A program made the translations under genes and the position numbers. The notes beneath the pieces are model-generated. The model was not told where the DNA came from and searched no databases. It worked only from the letters and a program-made list of their open reading frames with translations. A stretch of 64,000 nucleotides of DNA from Marinagarivorans cellulosilyticus (GTDB lineage: Bacteria > Pseudomonadota > Gammaproteobacteria > Pseudomonadales > Cellvibrionaceae): NCBI RefSeq assembly GCF_021655555.1, contig NZ_AP023086.1:4060685-4124684 (forward strand), in the 5' to 3' direction. Position 1 is the first letter of the stretch; each line of letters opens with the position of its first letter. Shown here piece after piece: positions 44,826 to 54,002 of the stretch.

Positions 44826-45479
44826 ATGAATAACCACGCCAAAAACTCGCCGCTTACGGCTAAGAACATTGCAGGCCTTATTCTTGCTGGCGGCAAAAGT
44901 ACACGCATGGGCGGGCAAAATAAAGCGTTACTAACACTTGAAGGTACAACACTGCTTGATCACTGCTATAGCACTACCGCATACCACCTTCAACCCATAC
45001 TTATTAGCTGCGGCAACCATCGCTATTCACACTCGAATGCAATACAAATCGCCGACAATGGCGAACAAGGCCCGCTCGCAGGAATTTTAGCGGGGCTGCA
45101 TTGGCTGCGCGACAATAGCCACTACCAATGGCTACTTTCGAGCCCTTGCGACACCCCTAATTTGCGCCAGCAATGGATCCCGGCAATGATCGAAGGGCTA
45201 AATACAGTAAACCAGCAAGCCCCTGTTTACGCACGACACAACCAGCGAGATCACTTCGCGCACGCCCTGTGGCCTGTTTTTGCGATACCAACTATTGAGA
45301 GAGCATTCGAGCAGCACCAATACTCTATTCACCGAGTGTTACAAAAGCTTAACGCAACACCGGTAGACTTAAGCAACGCGTGCCCTACAAACAGTTTTTT
45401 TAACATTAACAGCTTGGCGGATTTAACTACCGTTCAACAAAATTTGGCTTGCATCACCAGCAAAACGCAACCAAAGTAA
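44826..45479 (+). CDS. mobA: Molybdenum cofactor guanylyltransferase MobA
   Basis: Attaches GMP to molybdopterin to make the bis-MGD cofactor. It has 217 residues of nucleotidyltransferase fold. LILAGGKSTRMGGQNKALL is the GTP-binding signature, SSPCDTPNL holds the Mg-binding aspartate, and YARHNQRDHFAHALWPVF with FFNINSLADL matches the C-terminal part. Its ribosome binding site is weak. No other moa/mob genes are near. Confidence 0.92.
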   Translation: MNNHAKNSPLTAKNIAGLILAGGKSTRMGGQNKALLTLEGTTLLDHCYSTTAYHLQPILISCGNHRYSHSNAIQIADNGEQGPLAGILAGLHWLRDNSHYQWLLSSPCDTPNLRQQWIPAMIEGLNTVNQQAPVYARHNQRDHFAHALWPVFAIPTIERAFEQHQYSIHRVLQKLNATPVDLSNACPTNSFFNINSLADLTTVQQNLACITSKTQPK

Positions 45480-45761
45480 CAATTGACGCCATCAAAAAGT
45501 GCGCAAATGCCCATTCTGACTTCTTGAGAGCTTTCAATCTCGAGCAATGTTGTATATTTGGCATGTTAAATCGCTTTTGGCCAATAGTTGCCTTAAAAGC
45601 GTAACAAGCTGGCTGGCAGCACTTGCGCTCAACGCCATAGCACCGTATAAAAGCAATGATAGAGCTGAGAGCCTACAATGATAAGTGCCAAGCTGCTGCC
45701 GGCATTTAGGCCTCAAGAGATTAAGCACCATGCCTTTAGGTATTGTCGCTGGAGATTTAAC

Positions 45762-46571
45762 TTGGTCACTTTGGTCAAAACAATAGCATATCTTTCTACC
45801 GCACTTGCCTGCGCTACGCTGCCTGCTTTTGCGCTGGCAAATAGTGGCGCCAGCGTAAGCTCTGTAGGCGAGCGCCTTGCTAACGATGCCCGCCACGCCC
45901 CCAAAGGCTATTTAAGCATATGCACATACGGCAGCAGTTGCGCAGTAACCAAACCGAGCCTAGTCGCCTTTGGTAGCCATGGCGACTATGCCTATCGCGT
46001 TATTAATGGATCGTTTTTATGTAGCGAGCGCACATTCAATCGCGCACCATCATCCCCTAGCGCTGCAAATTGCTCTGTTGCCACTACCAAAGCCTCTGCC
46101 CCTGCTGCGCCTAAAACCTTAGCCGCCGACCTTTCTACCGGTGATTACGCCATCATCTCTCGCCACAGTGGTAAGGCTCTAGAATTAGACGCTAAAGGCA
46201 CGTTTCATCAAACACCCTATACCGGCAAACCTTCACAACACTTTTCCCTAGTGAAGCGTGAAGATGGCTATTTCACCATCGCAAACGCCGCTGGGCAGTC
46301 GTTAGAAGTTGAAGATTGGTCCACCAGCGATGGCGCGAAAATAGCTAGCACCCCCCCTTCAGAAAGCTTAAACCAGCAATGGAGCATAGAAGATGCTGAT
46401 GCTGGCTACTTGTCGATAGCCTCTCGTTTCAGCGGCAAAGCACTCGATTTGTTTGGCATGAATACACACAACAATGCGCAAGTTCGCTTGTGGACTTACT
46501 GGGGTGGAAAGAACCAACAATGGCAGCTGATTCGCTTATCTGACGAAGGCACAGCCGAAATCAGCTTTTAG
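45762..46571 (+). CDS. Secreted protein with N-terminal Cys module and ricin-type beta-trefoil lectin domain
   Basis: About 269 residues. TTG 45762 is the best start: GGAGA lies seven bases upstream and it yields a proper signal peptide (VTLVKTIAYLSTALACATLPAFALA); an ATG at 45678 would bury this signal behind a basic 28-residue extension. After the signal comes a ~75-residue module with four cysteines (ICTYGSSC, FLCSERTF, NCSV) and VAFGSHGDYAYRV. It resembles small modules in carbohydrate-active exoproteins of this group. A Pro/Ala linker follows, then a ricin-like trefoil (about 125-265) with repeated Q-x-W-type NQQWSIED and NQQWQLIR and three similar subdomains. It probably binds polysaccharide outside the cell. 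No catalytic domain is present. Confidence 0.75.
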   Translation: MVTLVKTIAYLSTALACATLPAFALANSGASVSSVGERLANDARHAPKGYLSICTYGSSCAVTKPSLVAFGSHGDYAYRVINGSFLCSERTFNRAPSSPSAANCSVATTKASAPAAPKTLAADLSTGDYAIISRHSGKALELDAKGTFHQTPYTGKPSQHFSLVKREDGYFTIANAAGQSLEVEDWSTSDGAKIASTPPSESLNQQWSIEDADAGYLSIASRFSGKALDLFGMNTHNNAQVRLWTYWGGKNQQWQLIRLSDEGTAEISF

Positions 46572-46603
46572 TCGCGCCGCCGCCCCTGCCGCCACCTAAA
46601 AAT

Positions 46604-47302
46604 TTAAGCCGCCCTTTTGGCTACCAAATATAGCTCTGTGGTTGGGTAATCACTTTTACGCCAACCCCAGCGCTTAAACAGCCCCCAATCCAAAAGACTC
46701 CACCACGGAGTGTCTTTTTCTATTTGCTGCGCATCAACAGTGAACCCCGCTTCGCGAAACAGTGCAATGTATTGATCTGCGGTTTTTTGAGCATGCATCG
46801 GATGCCGAAAAAACCAACGCACCGGAAAGGTTCGAATAAAGCTTTCACAGGACTCGCTCACCAAAACAAGCCCGCCCACACACAGCACCCGGCGAAGCTC
46901 AGCCAGTAATGCAGCCTGATCACCAACATGATGAACCAGCTGGTGACACAAAATAATATCGAAGCTTTTATCTGCAAACGGTAGGTTTTTAGCATCCGCC
47001 CGCCCCACTTCAGCTGGGCATTCAAGCTGCGCTGCGCACCGGGCAGCTGCGGGTAATACTTGCGGGTCAACATCCACAGCAATCAGCTGCTTAGGCTTTA
47101 AGTGACGCTCAATAATCGCCAACGACTGGCCAAAACCACACCCCACATCCAACACTCGCGCATTTTGCTTAACATCGTCTCCTGCAAGTTTGCACAAACG
47201 CACAATAGCAAGATCCAAAACATACTTAACCCAAACGCCTGTGCGCAAGAACCACTTACCAAACTGGGTTTCATGCACCCACTCTTCCTTTATACTGCTC
47301 AA
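46604..47302 (-). CDS. SAM-dependent class I methyltransferase
   Basis: A 232-residue cytosolic enzyme with the Rossmann SAM motifs RVLDVGCGFGQS (motif I), LIAVDVDPQ (acidic end of beta 2), DAKNLPFADKSFDIILCHQLVHHV (motifs II-III), and LRRVLCVGGLVLVSE. UbiE-like but with an altered N-terminus (VHETQFGKWFLRTGVW). Substrate unknown. It stands alone on the minus strand between a lectin gene and a membrane protein gene. Confidence 0.8.
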   Translation of the reverse strand: MSSIKEEWVHETQFGKWFLRTGVWVKYVLDLAIVRLCKLAGDDVKQNARVLDVGCGFGQSLAIIERHLKPKQLIAVDVDPQVLPAAARCAAQLECPAEVGRADAKNLPFADKSFDIILCHQLVHHVGDQAALLAELRRVLCVGGLVLVSESCESFIRTFPVRWFFRHPMHAQKTADQYIALFREAGFTVDAQQIEKDTPWWSLLDWGLFKRWGWRKSDYPTTELYLVAKRAA

Positions 47303-47492
47303 CCAAACACCTCACGGCTATTTTTGCTCCCCGCAACCCTCAATGAGATAAGCCTGCTTTATATGGGGCTATTTTATTTAAGGCGAGATCATAGACAACA
47401 TGCTCATAATTTCAAGCACGGGCTACCGGTTAATTCAAGCAATACCACTTTCTTACTTCCTTTTGCAGCTTAGGTTCGACCGCCCCAGTAAC

Positions 47493-47960
47493 ATGTACGA
47501 CTGGACCCAACCTTACGCTATTGCAAGTACACTGGCATTACTGGTAAGCGCTGCTGTTATGCTGCGCAAGCAAAATTACTCGCCAATCTTTGTCGGTATT
47601 AACATCTATTTTGTTTTCGGCTGGGTTGCCTTAGCGGCACATTGGGACAGCATAAACCGGCTTTATGGCACGCTGGAAGGTGCTGGAATGATGCTTTGGA
47701 TTCTCGCCGTTGTGGCCATTGGCAATGCAATTTGCCCAAGGTGGAGCTTAGGCATAACACAGCAGCAAGCCAAGCTTGCGAAAAGCAAAGAACACTGGAA
47801 GCACCACGCATGGCGACTTTTTGGCTTTTACTTATTGTGCGCACTACTAACCTTGGTAATCATTAACAGCACGAAATCCATTATTTTAAGAGAATTCCTG
47901 CCATTTATTGTGCTGTTCTTAGGAACGGTTATGATTCAACACATAGCCTTAAACCACTAA
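47493..47960 (+). CDS. Hypothetical five-helix membrane protein
   Basis: About 155 residues with five hydrophobic segments, e.g. YAIASTLALLVSAAVML, PIFVGINIYFVFGWVALAAHW and LPFIVLFLGTVMIQ. No family recognised. ATG 47493 (MYDWTQPY) starts right before the first helix; the open frame reaches 47400 but neither start has a good ribosome binding site. A convergent position to the exported-protein gene at 48019 gives no functional clue. Confidence 0.55.
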   Translation: MYDWTQPYAIASTLALLVSAAVMLRKQNYSPIFVGINIYFVFGWVALAAHWDSINRLYGTLEGAGMMLWILAVVAIGNAICPRWSLGITQQQAKLAKSKEHWKHHAWRLFGFYLLCALLTLVIINSTKSIILREFLPFIVLFLGTVMIQHIALNH

Positions 47961-48018
47961 ACCTTAAAGTACCAAGCAAAGCATTAAACAACCATCAAGA
48001 AGATCGCGCTCAATCAAC

Positions 48019-48744
48019 CTAATATTGATACACTATGGTTGCCTTTTGCGTTTTGGCCGCATCACTTTGAATATTCACCAGGCCATTAAAAGCGCGCAGC
48101 CGTTTTTTAGAATCGTACAATAAGGTTAGGCGATCGACAAAAAAACGCAGCAGCCTATTGTTGGCTTCCACGCGAATGCAAATACCATCTTGAATTTGAA
48201 CATTTAAAATATCGCACCCGGCTATATCGACTCGCTTAGCGCGCAAAGGAATGCTGCGCAGATGGGGGATGGACAAAAAATTAAAAACAATTGCGCCATC
48301 TGCAATTACATCGTCCCATTTTTGCCGTACAAAAGCGTCGAAGCCAGCATCAACTACCTGATCACTGCCTCTGCTAACATCTGCCACTTCTTTCTCTTCA
48401 TCGGTATTCGCGCGGTACTTCACCCGCCAATGCGTAAGGTCATCACTCACAGCAACCACTCTTAACTCACCGCTTCGCAAGTCTTCTTGCACAACCATTG
48501 GAGATGCTAAACCAAGAGAGTAATCCAGCGTCTTCTGAACAATAAGCTTGTTGCCATCGTGATAATCTACACGCCAGAGGCTTTCATCAAGTTGATAATA
48601 TCGTTCGCAGTAAAGAAACTCTTGCGTTTTTTCGTCTAAAGCGGCCCCTACAATGCCGGCATTATCATCGCGACACAATGGCTCGGCAATGACCAACATA
48701 GGCATCAGTACGCAGCCAACAAAAAGCATCATATTTTTTAGCAT
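48019..48744 (-). CDS. Hypothetical exported protein ending the ChrR-linked operon
   Basis: About 241 residues with a signal peptide (MLKNMMLFVGCVLMPMLVIAEP). The mature part looks soluble and beta-rich, with GAALDEKTQEFLYCERYYQL, LSIPHLRSIPLRAKRV and paired cysteines (DILNVQIQDGICIRVE region). I do not recognise it. ATG 48744 follows AGAGGG and overlaps the stop of the DUF2878 gene. The longer frame to 48816 is a shadow of that gene. As the last member of the operon it may act in the periplasm on the modified lipid or its carrier (inference from position only). Confidence 0.65.
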   Translation of the reverse strand: MLKNMMLFVGCVLMPMLVIAEPLCRDDNAGIVGAALDEKTQEFLYCERYYQLDESLWRVDYHDGNKLIVQKTLDYSLGLASPMVVQEDLRSGELRVVAVSDDLTHWRVKYRANTDEEKEVADVSRGSDQVVDAGFDAFVRQKWDDVIADGAIVFNFLSIPHLRSIPLRAKRVDIAGCDILNVQIQDGICIRVEANNRLLRFFVDRLTLLYDSKKRLRAFNGLVNIQSDAAKTQKATIVYQY

Positions 48745-49295
48745 TGTGAGCCCTCTGTTTTTTGCACGGGAAGTTGTTTTGCGATGTATGCCAATAACGG
48801 CATTACGAAAAACCATAAAGCAGCAATAATAAACAAGCTTTGAAATCCAGCCAGTTCGTGACTAGCGCTTAACTTTGCACCAGCGAAATAACTTGCTGGC
48901 GCTAATATCAACCCCAGCACCGCAGGCAAAACAACTTTGCCCTGTAAAAAACTTAAACTGCTATGCAAGGTAATACCAAAGCCGGCCCATATAGCCATCA
49001 GCCAAAATGGTGGCACATTATTCAGAACTACCGCGCTCCAGACACCAAGCTGCAGCTTTATCAACTCAACGAAAAAGCCAATAAGTAGGCACAGCGCAAC
49101 CAATAACAACTCATTCCGCAGGTATACCTGTTGTCCGTAAATACGGAGCAAGCAATAGAAATTCAGAGCCAGCAAAAAAGGCACAACCAGTAACACTAAA
49201 GAGTCACCAAACAATATCGCCAAAAACCAAATGGCTTGAAAAATCACAGCATTGACGATCAAAAACCATAAAGGCAATGCAAGCTTGCTCACCAC
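48738..49295 (-). CDS. DUF2878 family membrane protein
   Basis: About 185 residues with five to six membrane segments (FLIVNAVIFQAIWFLAILFG, LLLVALCLLIGFFVELIKL, PFWLMAIWAGFGITLHSSL). It matches my memory of DUF2878 proteins, which commonly sit in this RpoE/ChrR-Cfa cluster. Function unknown. GTG 49295 overlaps the cfa-like stop and has AAGG upstream; longer TTG start at 49319 is less likely. Confidence 0.72.
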   Translation of the reverse strand: MVSKLALPLWFLIVNAVIFQAIWFLAILFGDSLVLLVVPFLLALNFYCLLRIYGQQVYLRNELLLVALCLLIGFFVELIKLQLGVWSAVVLNNVPPFWLMAIWAGFGITLHSSLSFLQGKVVLPAVLGLILAPASYFAGAKLSASHELAGFQSLFIIAALWFFVMPLLAYIAKQLPVQKTEGSQC

Positions 49296-50560
49296 TAAAG
49301 CCTTGGCAAGTCGCGACAATCAGGTTTGGCTATCAATATTTGCGCTGTGCTTATCACCCGCTCTCTAAAACCACCTTCGCAATAACTTAAATAGAAATCC
49401 CACATGCGAATAAAGACATCATCAAAACCTTGCGATCTAACTTTATCTAAATTTGCATAAAATGCCTGCTTCCACGCCGCTAACGTTTTGGCGTAGTGCA
49501 GCGTAATATCGTCCAAGCCTATAATTTGCATGTCGGTATCTTTGCGAAGATGCTGCGCAATCACCTCGTTAGAAGGTAAACACCCCCCTGGGAAAATATA
49601 ACGTTGGATAAAATCAACATTATCACGCTCTTCGTGGTAGCGCTGATCTGCAATGGTTATGGCCTGAATCAGCATCTTGCCATTTCTTTTTAATAACCGA
49701 GAGCACTGACTAAAATATTCGCTGTAATATTGATAACCCACCGCCTCAATCATTTCAATCGACAGCAATTTATCAAACTGCCCTGTAACATCACGGTAAT
49801 CTTTAAGCTGAACGTCCACTAAGTGCTGCAACCCTTCACGCTCAACCCAAGCTTTCGCGTGCACATACTGCTCCTTAGAAATAGTTACTGTAGTGACTTT
49901 GCAGCCCGTTGTTTTTGCTGCATGTATTGCCATTCCACCCCAGCCAGTGCCAATTTCCAGCAAATGGTCGTTAGAGCCTAGACCTAAACGTCGACAGATA
50001 TGATCCATCTTGTAAACAGAAGCATCATGCAGCGATGATGCCGCATTTGGGTATATCGCAGAGGAGTACAACATTGTAGGGTCGAGAAAGAGCTTAAAAA
50101 AGTCATTCCCTAAATCGTAGTGTGCCGAAATGTTTTCTTTTGCTTTATCTTTTGAATTCGCATTTAAACGATGAATAAGATTACCAACCCACTGGAACGC
50201 AAAATTCCACTTTGAGTCCATGCCAGAAACGACCTCCATATTCATCACAAAAATACGAATAACTTGTACCAAATCAGGCGACACCCATGCCCCTTGCATA
50301 TAAGACTCTCCTGAGCCGATGGTGCCATTTAGCATAACTTGACGGTATGCCGATGGGTGATTTACAGAAATATGCGCAATGGTCTCAGCGTCTTTTGCCG
50401 ACTCACCAAAAACGTAGACCTCACCATTATCTTCAATGGTCAAATGGCCGCGACAAATTCCTTTAAGGGCACCGAGCACAACTTTCTTCGCAAGACCATC
50501 TAAAAAATTCACCTTAAGCTCACTACCTGTTTTTTTGTCAACCGCACTAATAGACTTCAT
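49295..50560 (-). CDS. Cyclopropane-fatty-acyl-phospholipid synthase homologue
   Basis: A SAM-dependent enzyme that adds a methyl or methylene group to double bonds of membrane phospholipid acyl chains. It has 421 residues. N-terminal domain about 1-130; then NISAHYDLGNDFFKLFLDPTMLYSSA, the SAM motif LLEIGTGWGGMAIHAA, VTTVTISKEQYVHA, and DKLLSIEMIEAVGYQYY, all typical of Cfa. The end CEGGFRERVISTAQILI also fits. Given its neighbours it may act in a modified pathway (branched or furan fatty acids, as Rhodobacter UfaM/CfaA) rather than plain cyclopropanation. GGAGAAG precedes ATG 50560. Confidence 0.92.
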   Translation of the reverse strand: MKSISAVDKKTGSELKVNFLDGLAKKVVLGALKGICRGHLTIEDNGEVYVFGESAKDAETIAHISVNHPSAYRQVMLNGTIGSGESYMQGAWVSPDLVQVIRIFVMNMEVVSGMDSKWNFAFQWVGNLIHRLNANSKDKAKENISAHYDLGNDFFKLFLDPTMLYSSAIYPNAASSLHDASVYKMDHICRRLGLGSNDHLLEIGTGWGGMAIHAAKTTGCKVTTVTISKEQYVHAKAWVEREGLQHLVDVQLKDYRDVTGQFDKLLSIEMIEAVGYQYYSEYFSQCSRLLKRNGKMLIQAITIADQRYHEERDNVDFIQRYIFPGGCLPSNEVIAQHLRKDTDMQIIGLDDITLHYAKTLAAWKQAFYANLDKVRSQGFDDVFIRMWDFYLSYCEGGFRERVISTAQILIAKPDCRDLPRL

Positions 50561-50580
50561 TTTCTTCTCCAGCTTATTTT

Positions 50581-51390
50581 TTAATCGCAGGCTTTAATGT
50601 TGGGGTGGCTATAAAAAGGCACTCTTTTGAGCGCAAGCTTTAAGGCCTGCCAATAGATGGCACTAATGACTTTTACGGTCATCAGTGGATAAGCGATCAA
50701 TAATCGATTTAATTTTTTACCCGATATCTCACTTGCTGTTAACTGAATGGTCGCATCCATAACCCTATCTTGCTCTATGGCAAGTATTTGCTCTTGGTTA
50801 GCTGGCAATAGCGGCGCAGCGCTTTGCCAATTTTCTAAATGAATGGATAGATGCTCGGCCGGCACATTACTAAACCAGCGATACTCCATTGCTAATGGGT
50901 TAAAAGGCGACACATGGAATTGTTTTTTGAAACTACAACGAAATTTATCACTCGAATCAACATGTAGCACATAGGCATGCCGCTCATTCCAAGGGGTATT
51001 AGTCACCTCAGCAACAATGGCCTCTAACCTTTCCCCTGTTACATCAAAACAGTAATACGTTGTTAGCGGGTTTGTGCAATAACCAAAATAGCGTAAATTT
51101 GCCAGCACTCTTATCGGGCCCGAAGGCCTGAAACCCAGTTTAGCTTCCACTAAATCTCTGACGCAATTATCAAGTGGGGTAGCGGGATCCCCCATAAAGT
51201 CTTTGCGGCTGAACCGCGCCAAGCCCAATTTATTACGGGTCCAAAACCTCGACAAATTCACGACGGCGTCAATCTCAGACAAATCCAAATACATCATAAA
51301 AACTTTGTACTTGAACACATGCTGCCTAGGTAGGTAACGTCGATGCCGCACCCACCCCTCGTAAACTCGACTTGCCAGTTGATCATTCAC
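50581..51390 (-). CDS. DUF1365 family protein
   Basis: 269 residues, matching the DUF1365 family that is nearly always found next to Cfa and the FAD oxidoreductase. Typical stretches: YEGWVRHRRYLPRQHVFKYKVFMMYLDL near the start (positions about 10-37), FGYCTNPLTTYYCFD, EVTNTPWNERHAYVL and KQFHVSPFNPLAMEYRW. Its biochemical role is not established to my knowledge. It overlaps the oxidoreductase gene by four bases (ATGA), so coupling is tight. Confidence 0.85.
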   Translation of the reverse strand: MNDQLASRVYEGWVRHRRYLPRQHVFKYKVFMMYLDLSEIDAVVNLSRFWTRNKLGLARFSRKDFMGDPATPLDNCVRDLVEAKLGFRPSGPIRVLANLRYFGYCTNPLTTYYCFDVTGERLEAIVAEVTNTPWNERHAYVLHVDSSDKFRCSFKKQFHVSPFNPLAMEYRWFSNVPAEHLSIHLENWQSAAPLLPANQEQILAIEQDRVMDATIQLTASEISGKKLNRLLIAYPLMTVKVISAIYWQALKLALKRVPFYSHPNIKACD

Positions 51391-52637
51391 AATGCATCGC
51401 CGCCTAAATGCTCAGCAACGCGCAGTGCGCTTTTTACACCATCCTCGTGAAAGCCATTAAACCAATAGGCCCCGCAAAACCATGTTTTATTCACACCATT
51501 AATAGAAGGCCAGCACTCTTGCGCATTTATCGCCTCTTGTGTAAAAACTGGGTGGGCATAGCTGAACTCGCCCAGCACCTTAGAGCTATCGATTTTTTCA
51601 CGAGCATTAAGCGTTACGCAGAACTCTACCGGCGCTTTTATCCCCTGCAGAATATTCATGCTATAAGTCAAGACAGGCGCACTGCTTTTATCGCCACTGA
51701 GATTGTAGTTCCAACTACTCCACGCCAATTTACGTTTGGGCAATAAAGCAATATCAGTATGAAGAACCACCGAATTATCACGGTATTTAATATTGCCTAG
51801 CACCGATTGTTCTTGCGCAGAGGCATCTCTTAATAACGCCAAAGCTTCATCACTGTGGCAAGCAAATACAACATTATCAAACACTTCCACTTCATCATTA
51901 ACTAAAATCTCAACGCCGCGCTCAGTTCGGGTGATTTTTTGTATATTCGACGAAAGTCTAATGCGCTCTTCAAAACCGCGAATAAGCGGCTTTATATAGC
52001 TTGCCGAGCCGCCTTGAATAACTCGCCAAGTTGGCCGATCATTAACACTTAACAGGCCATGGTTATGGCAAAAACGGACAAAAAATAACAAAGGGAAATC
52101 TAGCATATCGCCAAGCGAAGAAGACCAGATGGCGGCTCCCATAGGCAACAAGTAAAAGTCTCGAAAAGCCTCACTGTAATTACCAGCCTTCAAGTACTGC
52201 CCAAGGGTATCCTCTGCAGAAAGAGCACCGGCTTTATAGTCGGCCACTGCAGACTTATTAAAACGCAGAATATCCCTAATCATCTGCCAATGTTTAAAGC
52301 TGACAAGGTTTGAACGCTGGCAAAAAAGCGTATTAAGGTTTTCGCCCGCATATTCATAATCTGATTCGCGATGGCTAACACTAAACCCCATGTTGGTTGC
52401 TTGTGTTTTTACTTCTAGGCGCTCTAACAACTTAATAAAATTGGGATAGGTCCAATCGTTATAAACAATAAAACCCGTATCGACAGCATAATCAACACCG
52501 TCATAATTAACCGTTTTAGTCGCTGTATGGCCACCCAACCGGTTATTTTTCTCAAAAACAGTAATGTCATGATGCTGATAAAGTAAATGTGCAGCCGTCA
52601 GACCAGACACACCCGAACCAATAATTGCTACTTTCAT
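51387..52637 (-). CDS. FAD-dependent oxidoreductase (amine-oxidase/desaturase type)
   Basis: 416 residues with the N-terminal dinucleotide motif VAIIGSGVSGLTAAHLL, then FEKNNRLGGHTATKTV and a C-terminal WFCGAYWFNGFHEDGVKSALR FAD contact. It belongs to the NAD(P)-binding amine-oxidase-like proteins regularly linked to DUF1365 and Cfa. In Rhodobacter a related flavoprotein (UfaD/UfaO type) acts in methylated or furan fatty acid formation; whether this one does so is inference. SDR gene precedes it by 11 bases. Confidence 0.87.
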   Translation of the reverse strand: MKVAIIGSGVSGLTAAHLLYQHHDITVFEKNNRLGGHTATKTVNYDGVDYAVDTGFIVYNDWTYPNFIKLLERLEVKTQATNMGFSVSHRESDYEYAGENLNTLFCQRSNLVSFKHWQMIRDILRFNKSAVADYKAGALSAEDTLGQYLKAGNYSEAFRDFYLLPMGAAIWSSSLGDMLDFPLLFFVRFCHNHGLLSVNDRPTWRVIQGGSASYIKPLIRGFEERIRLSSNIQKITRTERGVEILVNDEVEVFDNVVFACHSDEALALLRDASAQEQSVLGNIKYRDNSVVLHTDIALLPKRKLAWSSWNYNLSGDKSSAPVLTYSMNILQGIKAPVEFCVTLNAREKIDSSKVLGEFSYAHPVFTQEAINAQECWPSINGVNKTWFCGAYWFNGFHEDGVKSALRVAEHLGGDAL

Positions 52638-52648
52638 TATTATCCTTA

Positions 52649-53446
52649 TTACACAGACTTAGTGTTCGTTTTCATACGTGTTAAATGTGGCCCTACAAAA
52701 CGCACCCACAGGCCATCAAAAAGCCCTAAAAACCTTAACGGCCAACTTAAACGGCGGGGGAAATCAATAATCGCCTTTCGTTTGCGCACCCCATCAATAA
52801 TGCGCTTTGCCGCCGCATCTGGGGTTAATAAAAATGGCATAGAAAAATCATTATTCGACGTTAGCGCTGTCGCGACAAAACCAGGCCTAACTAACGAGAC
52901 GTCTAAGCGCTGATGGCTTAAATCGATACGCGCCACTTTTACAAAATACTCCAAAGCAGCCTTTGCCGCGCCATAGGCTTGCGCGCGGGGAAAAGGCAAT
53001 ACGCTAGACAAACTACCTACCGCCACAAATTGCGGCGCAGTTTTGCTTTTATCTAACAAGGGCTTTGCTAGCTCTAGTGTGCGAATGACACCTAAAAAGT
53101 TAGTTTCAAATACGCGTTCATAAAGCTTGCTATCGAAATCTAAATCATCGACATATTCACAAACACCCGCACACGCAATCACACAATCTAGATAATCTGT
53201 AATATTGGCCAGCTGGCTAGCCACTGATGTCATTGAATCCGCACAACTGACATCAAAAACCAAAGGCTTAACCTTGCCGCCAAACTGTGTGGCTAACTTG
53301 CACAGCGCATCCTTGTTGCGACCACTCACAATCACGAAATTGCCTGCCGCCACTAGCTGGCCAACAAGCGCTTTTCCTATACCCGAAGAAGCGCCCGTTA
53401 CCCATACGCAAGCACCTTGCAGCGACTTTTGTACATGCCCAGCCAT
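52649..53446 (-). CDS. Short-chain dehydrogenase/reductase
   Basis: 265 residues of classical SDR fold: TGASSGIGKALV (cofactor), NAG-like CAGVCEYVDDL, catalytic Ser in VAVGSLSSVLP and YGAAKAALEYF (Tyr and Lys). NADP is likely from the basic residue after beta 2 (SGRNKDAL). Its start shares one base with the stop of the NTF2-like gene. Probably reduces a carbonyl in the lipid-modification pathway encoded by the operon. Confidence 0.9.
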   Translation of the reverse strand: MAGHVQKSLQGACVWVTGASSGIGKALVGQLVAAGNFVIVSGRNKDALCKLATQFGGKVKPLVFDVSCADSMTSVASQLANITDYLDCVIACAGVCEYVDDLDFDSKLYERVFETNFLGVIRTLELAKPLLDKSKTAPQFVAVGSLSSVLPFPRAQAYGAAKAALEYFVKVARIDLSHQRLDVSLVRPGFVATALTSNNDFSMPFLLTPDAAAKRIIDGVRKRKAIIDFPRRLSWPLRFLGLFDGLWVRFVGPHLTRMKTNTKSV

Positions 53447-53961
53447 CAGTTTGGCTCACTTAAAATTGTTGCTGTGTTATTAGGTGAAGGCGCTATGGCT
53501 TCACAACCGGCCAGCCGCGCCTTCACTTTTTTAACAGCCCACCCCAAGACAGGAATGTGCTGATACACCATTTGCCCAAGGTCATAAAAGTCTTCTTGAT
53601 AGGTAATGCGGTTGCTAAAGCGGATCATGCTGCCACCGACCAATATTAAAGGCTTACCAGAAGATAACGACGGGTGGTTGTATGTCATCTGCCATCTAAA
53701 AAAAGCCGAGGCTTGTGCCTCTGCGTCCTCGAGTACAAGCTCTTTATTGGCTGCTATAACATCAGTAATCGCGAAATGGCTTGTGCCCTCGCCGCCACAA
53801 AGGTGATGAAAATACTGTTTCAAGGGCTCCAAGCCATTAACCTTGTGCACAGGGTCAACAAAAGTTACCGATTCCACGTAAAGATGGCCCAAGTTAGCGA
53901 TACTATCGACAGAGAACGCCTGATAAAAACTCACAAAGTCATCTGTTAGGGACTGCTTCAT
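53446..53961 (-). CDS. NTF2-like (SnoaL-type) protein
   Basis: 171 residues, first gene of the ChrR-linked operon. N-terminal pattern LTDDFVSFYQAFSVDSIANLGHLY followed by VTFVDPVHKVNGLEPLKQYF is the SnoaL-like alpha+beta barrel; later SSGKPLILVGGSMIRFSN and YQEDFYDLGQMVYQHIPVLGW. These small folds often act as isomerases or binding proteins. It lies 35 bases or so after the predicted transcription start of the sigma-dependent promoter at 54003-54032. Confidence 0.82.
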   Translation of the reverse strand: MKQSLTDDFVSFYQAFSVDSIANLGHLYVESVTFVDPVHKVNGLEPLKQYFHHLCGGEGTSHFAITDVIAANKELVLEDAEAQASAFFRWQMTYNHPSLSSGKPLILVGGSMIRFSNRITYQEDFYDLGQMVYQHIPVLGWAVKKVKARLAGCEAIAPSPNNTATILSEPN

Positions 53962-54002
53962 CTACCACCTCTTCCAGCATTTACAATTCAACTACAGACC
54001 AA

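Noticed and set aside
45534..45896. 120-codon minus-strand frame under the lectin gene start
   Set aside because: Overlaps the signal-peptide coding region of the lectin on the opposite strand and has no domain or ribosome binding site.
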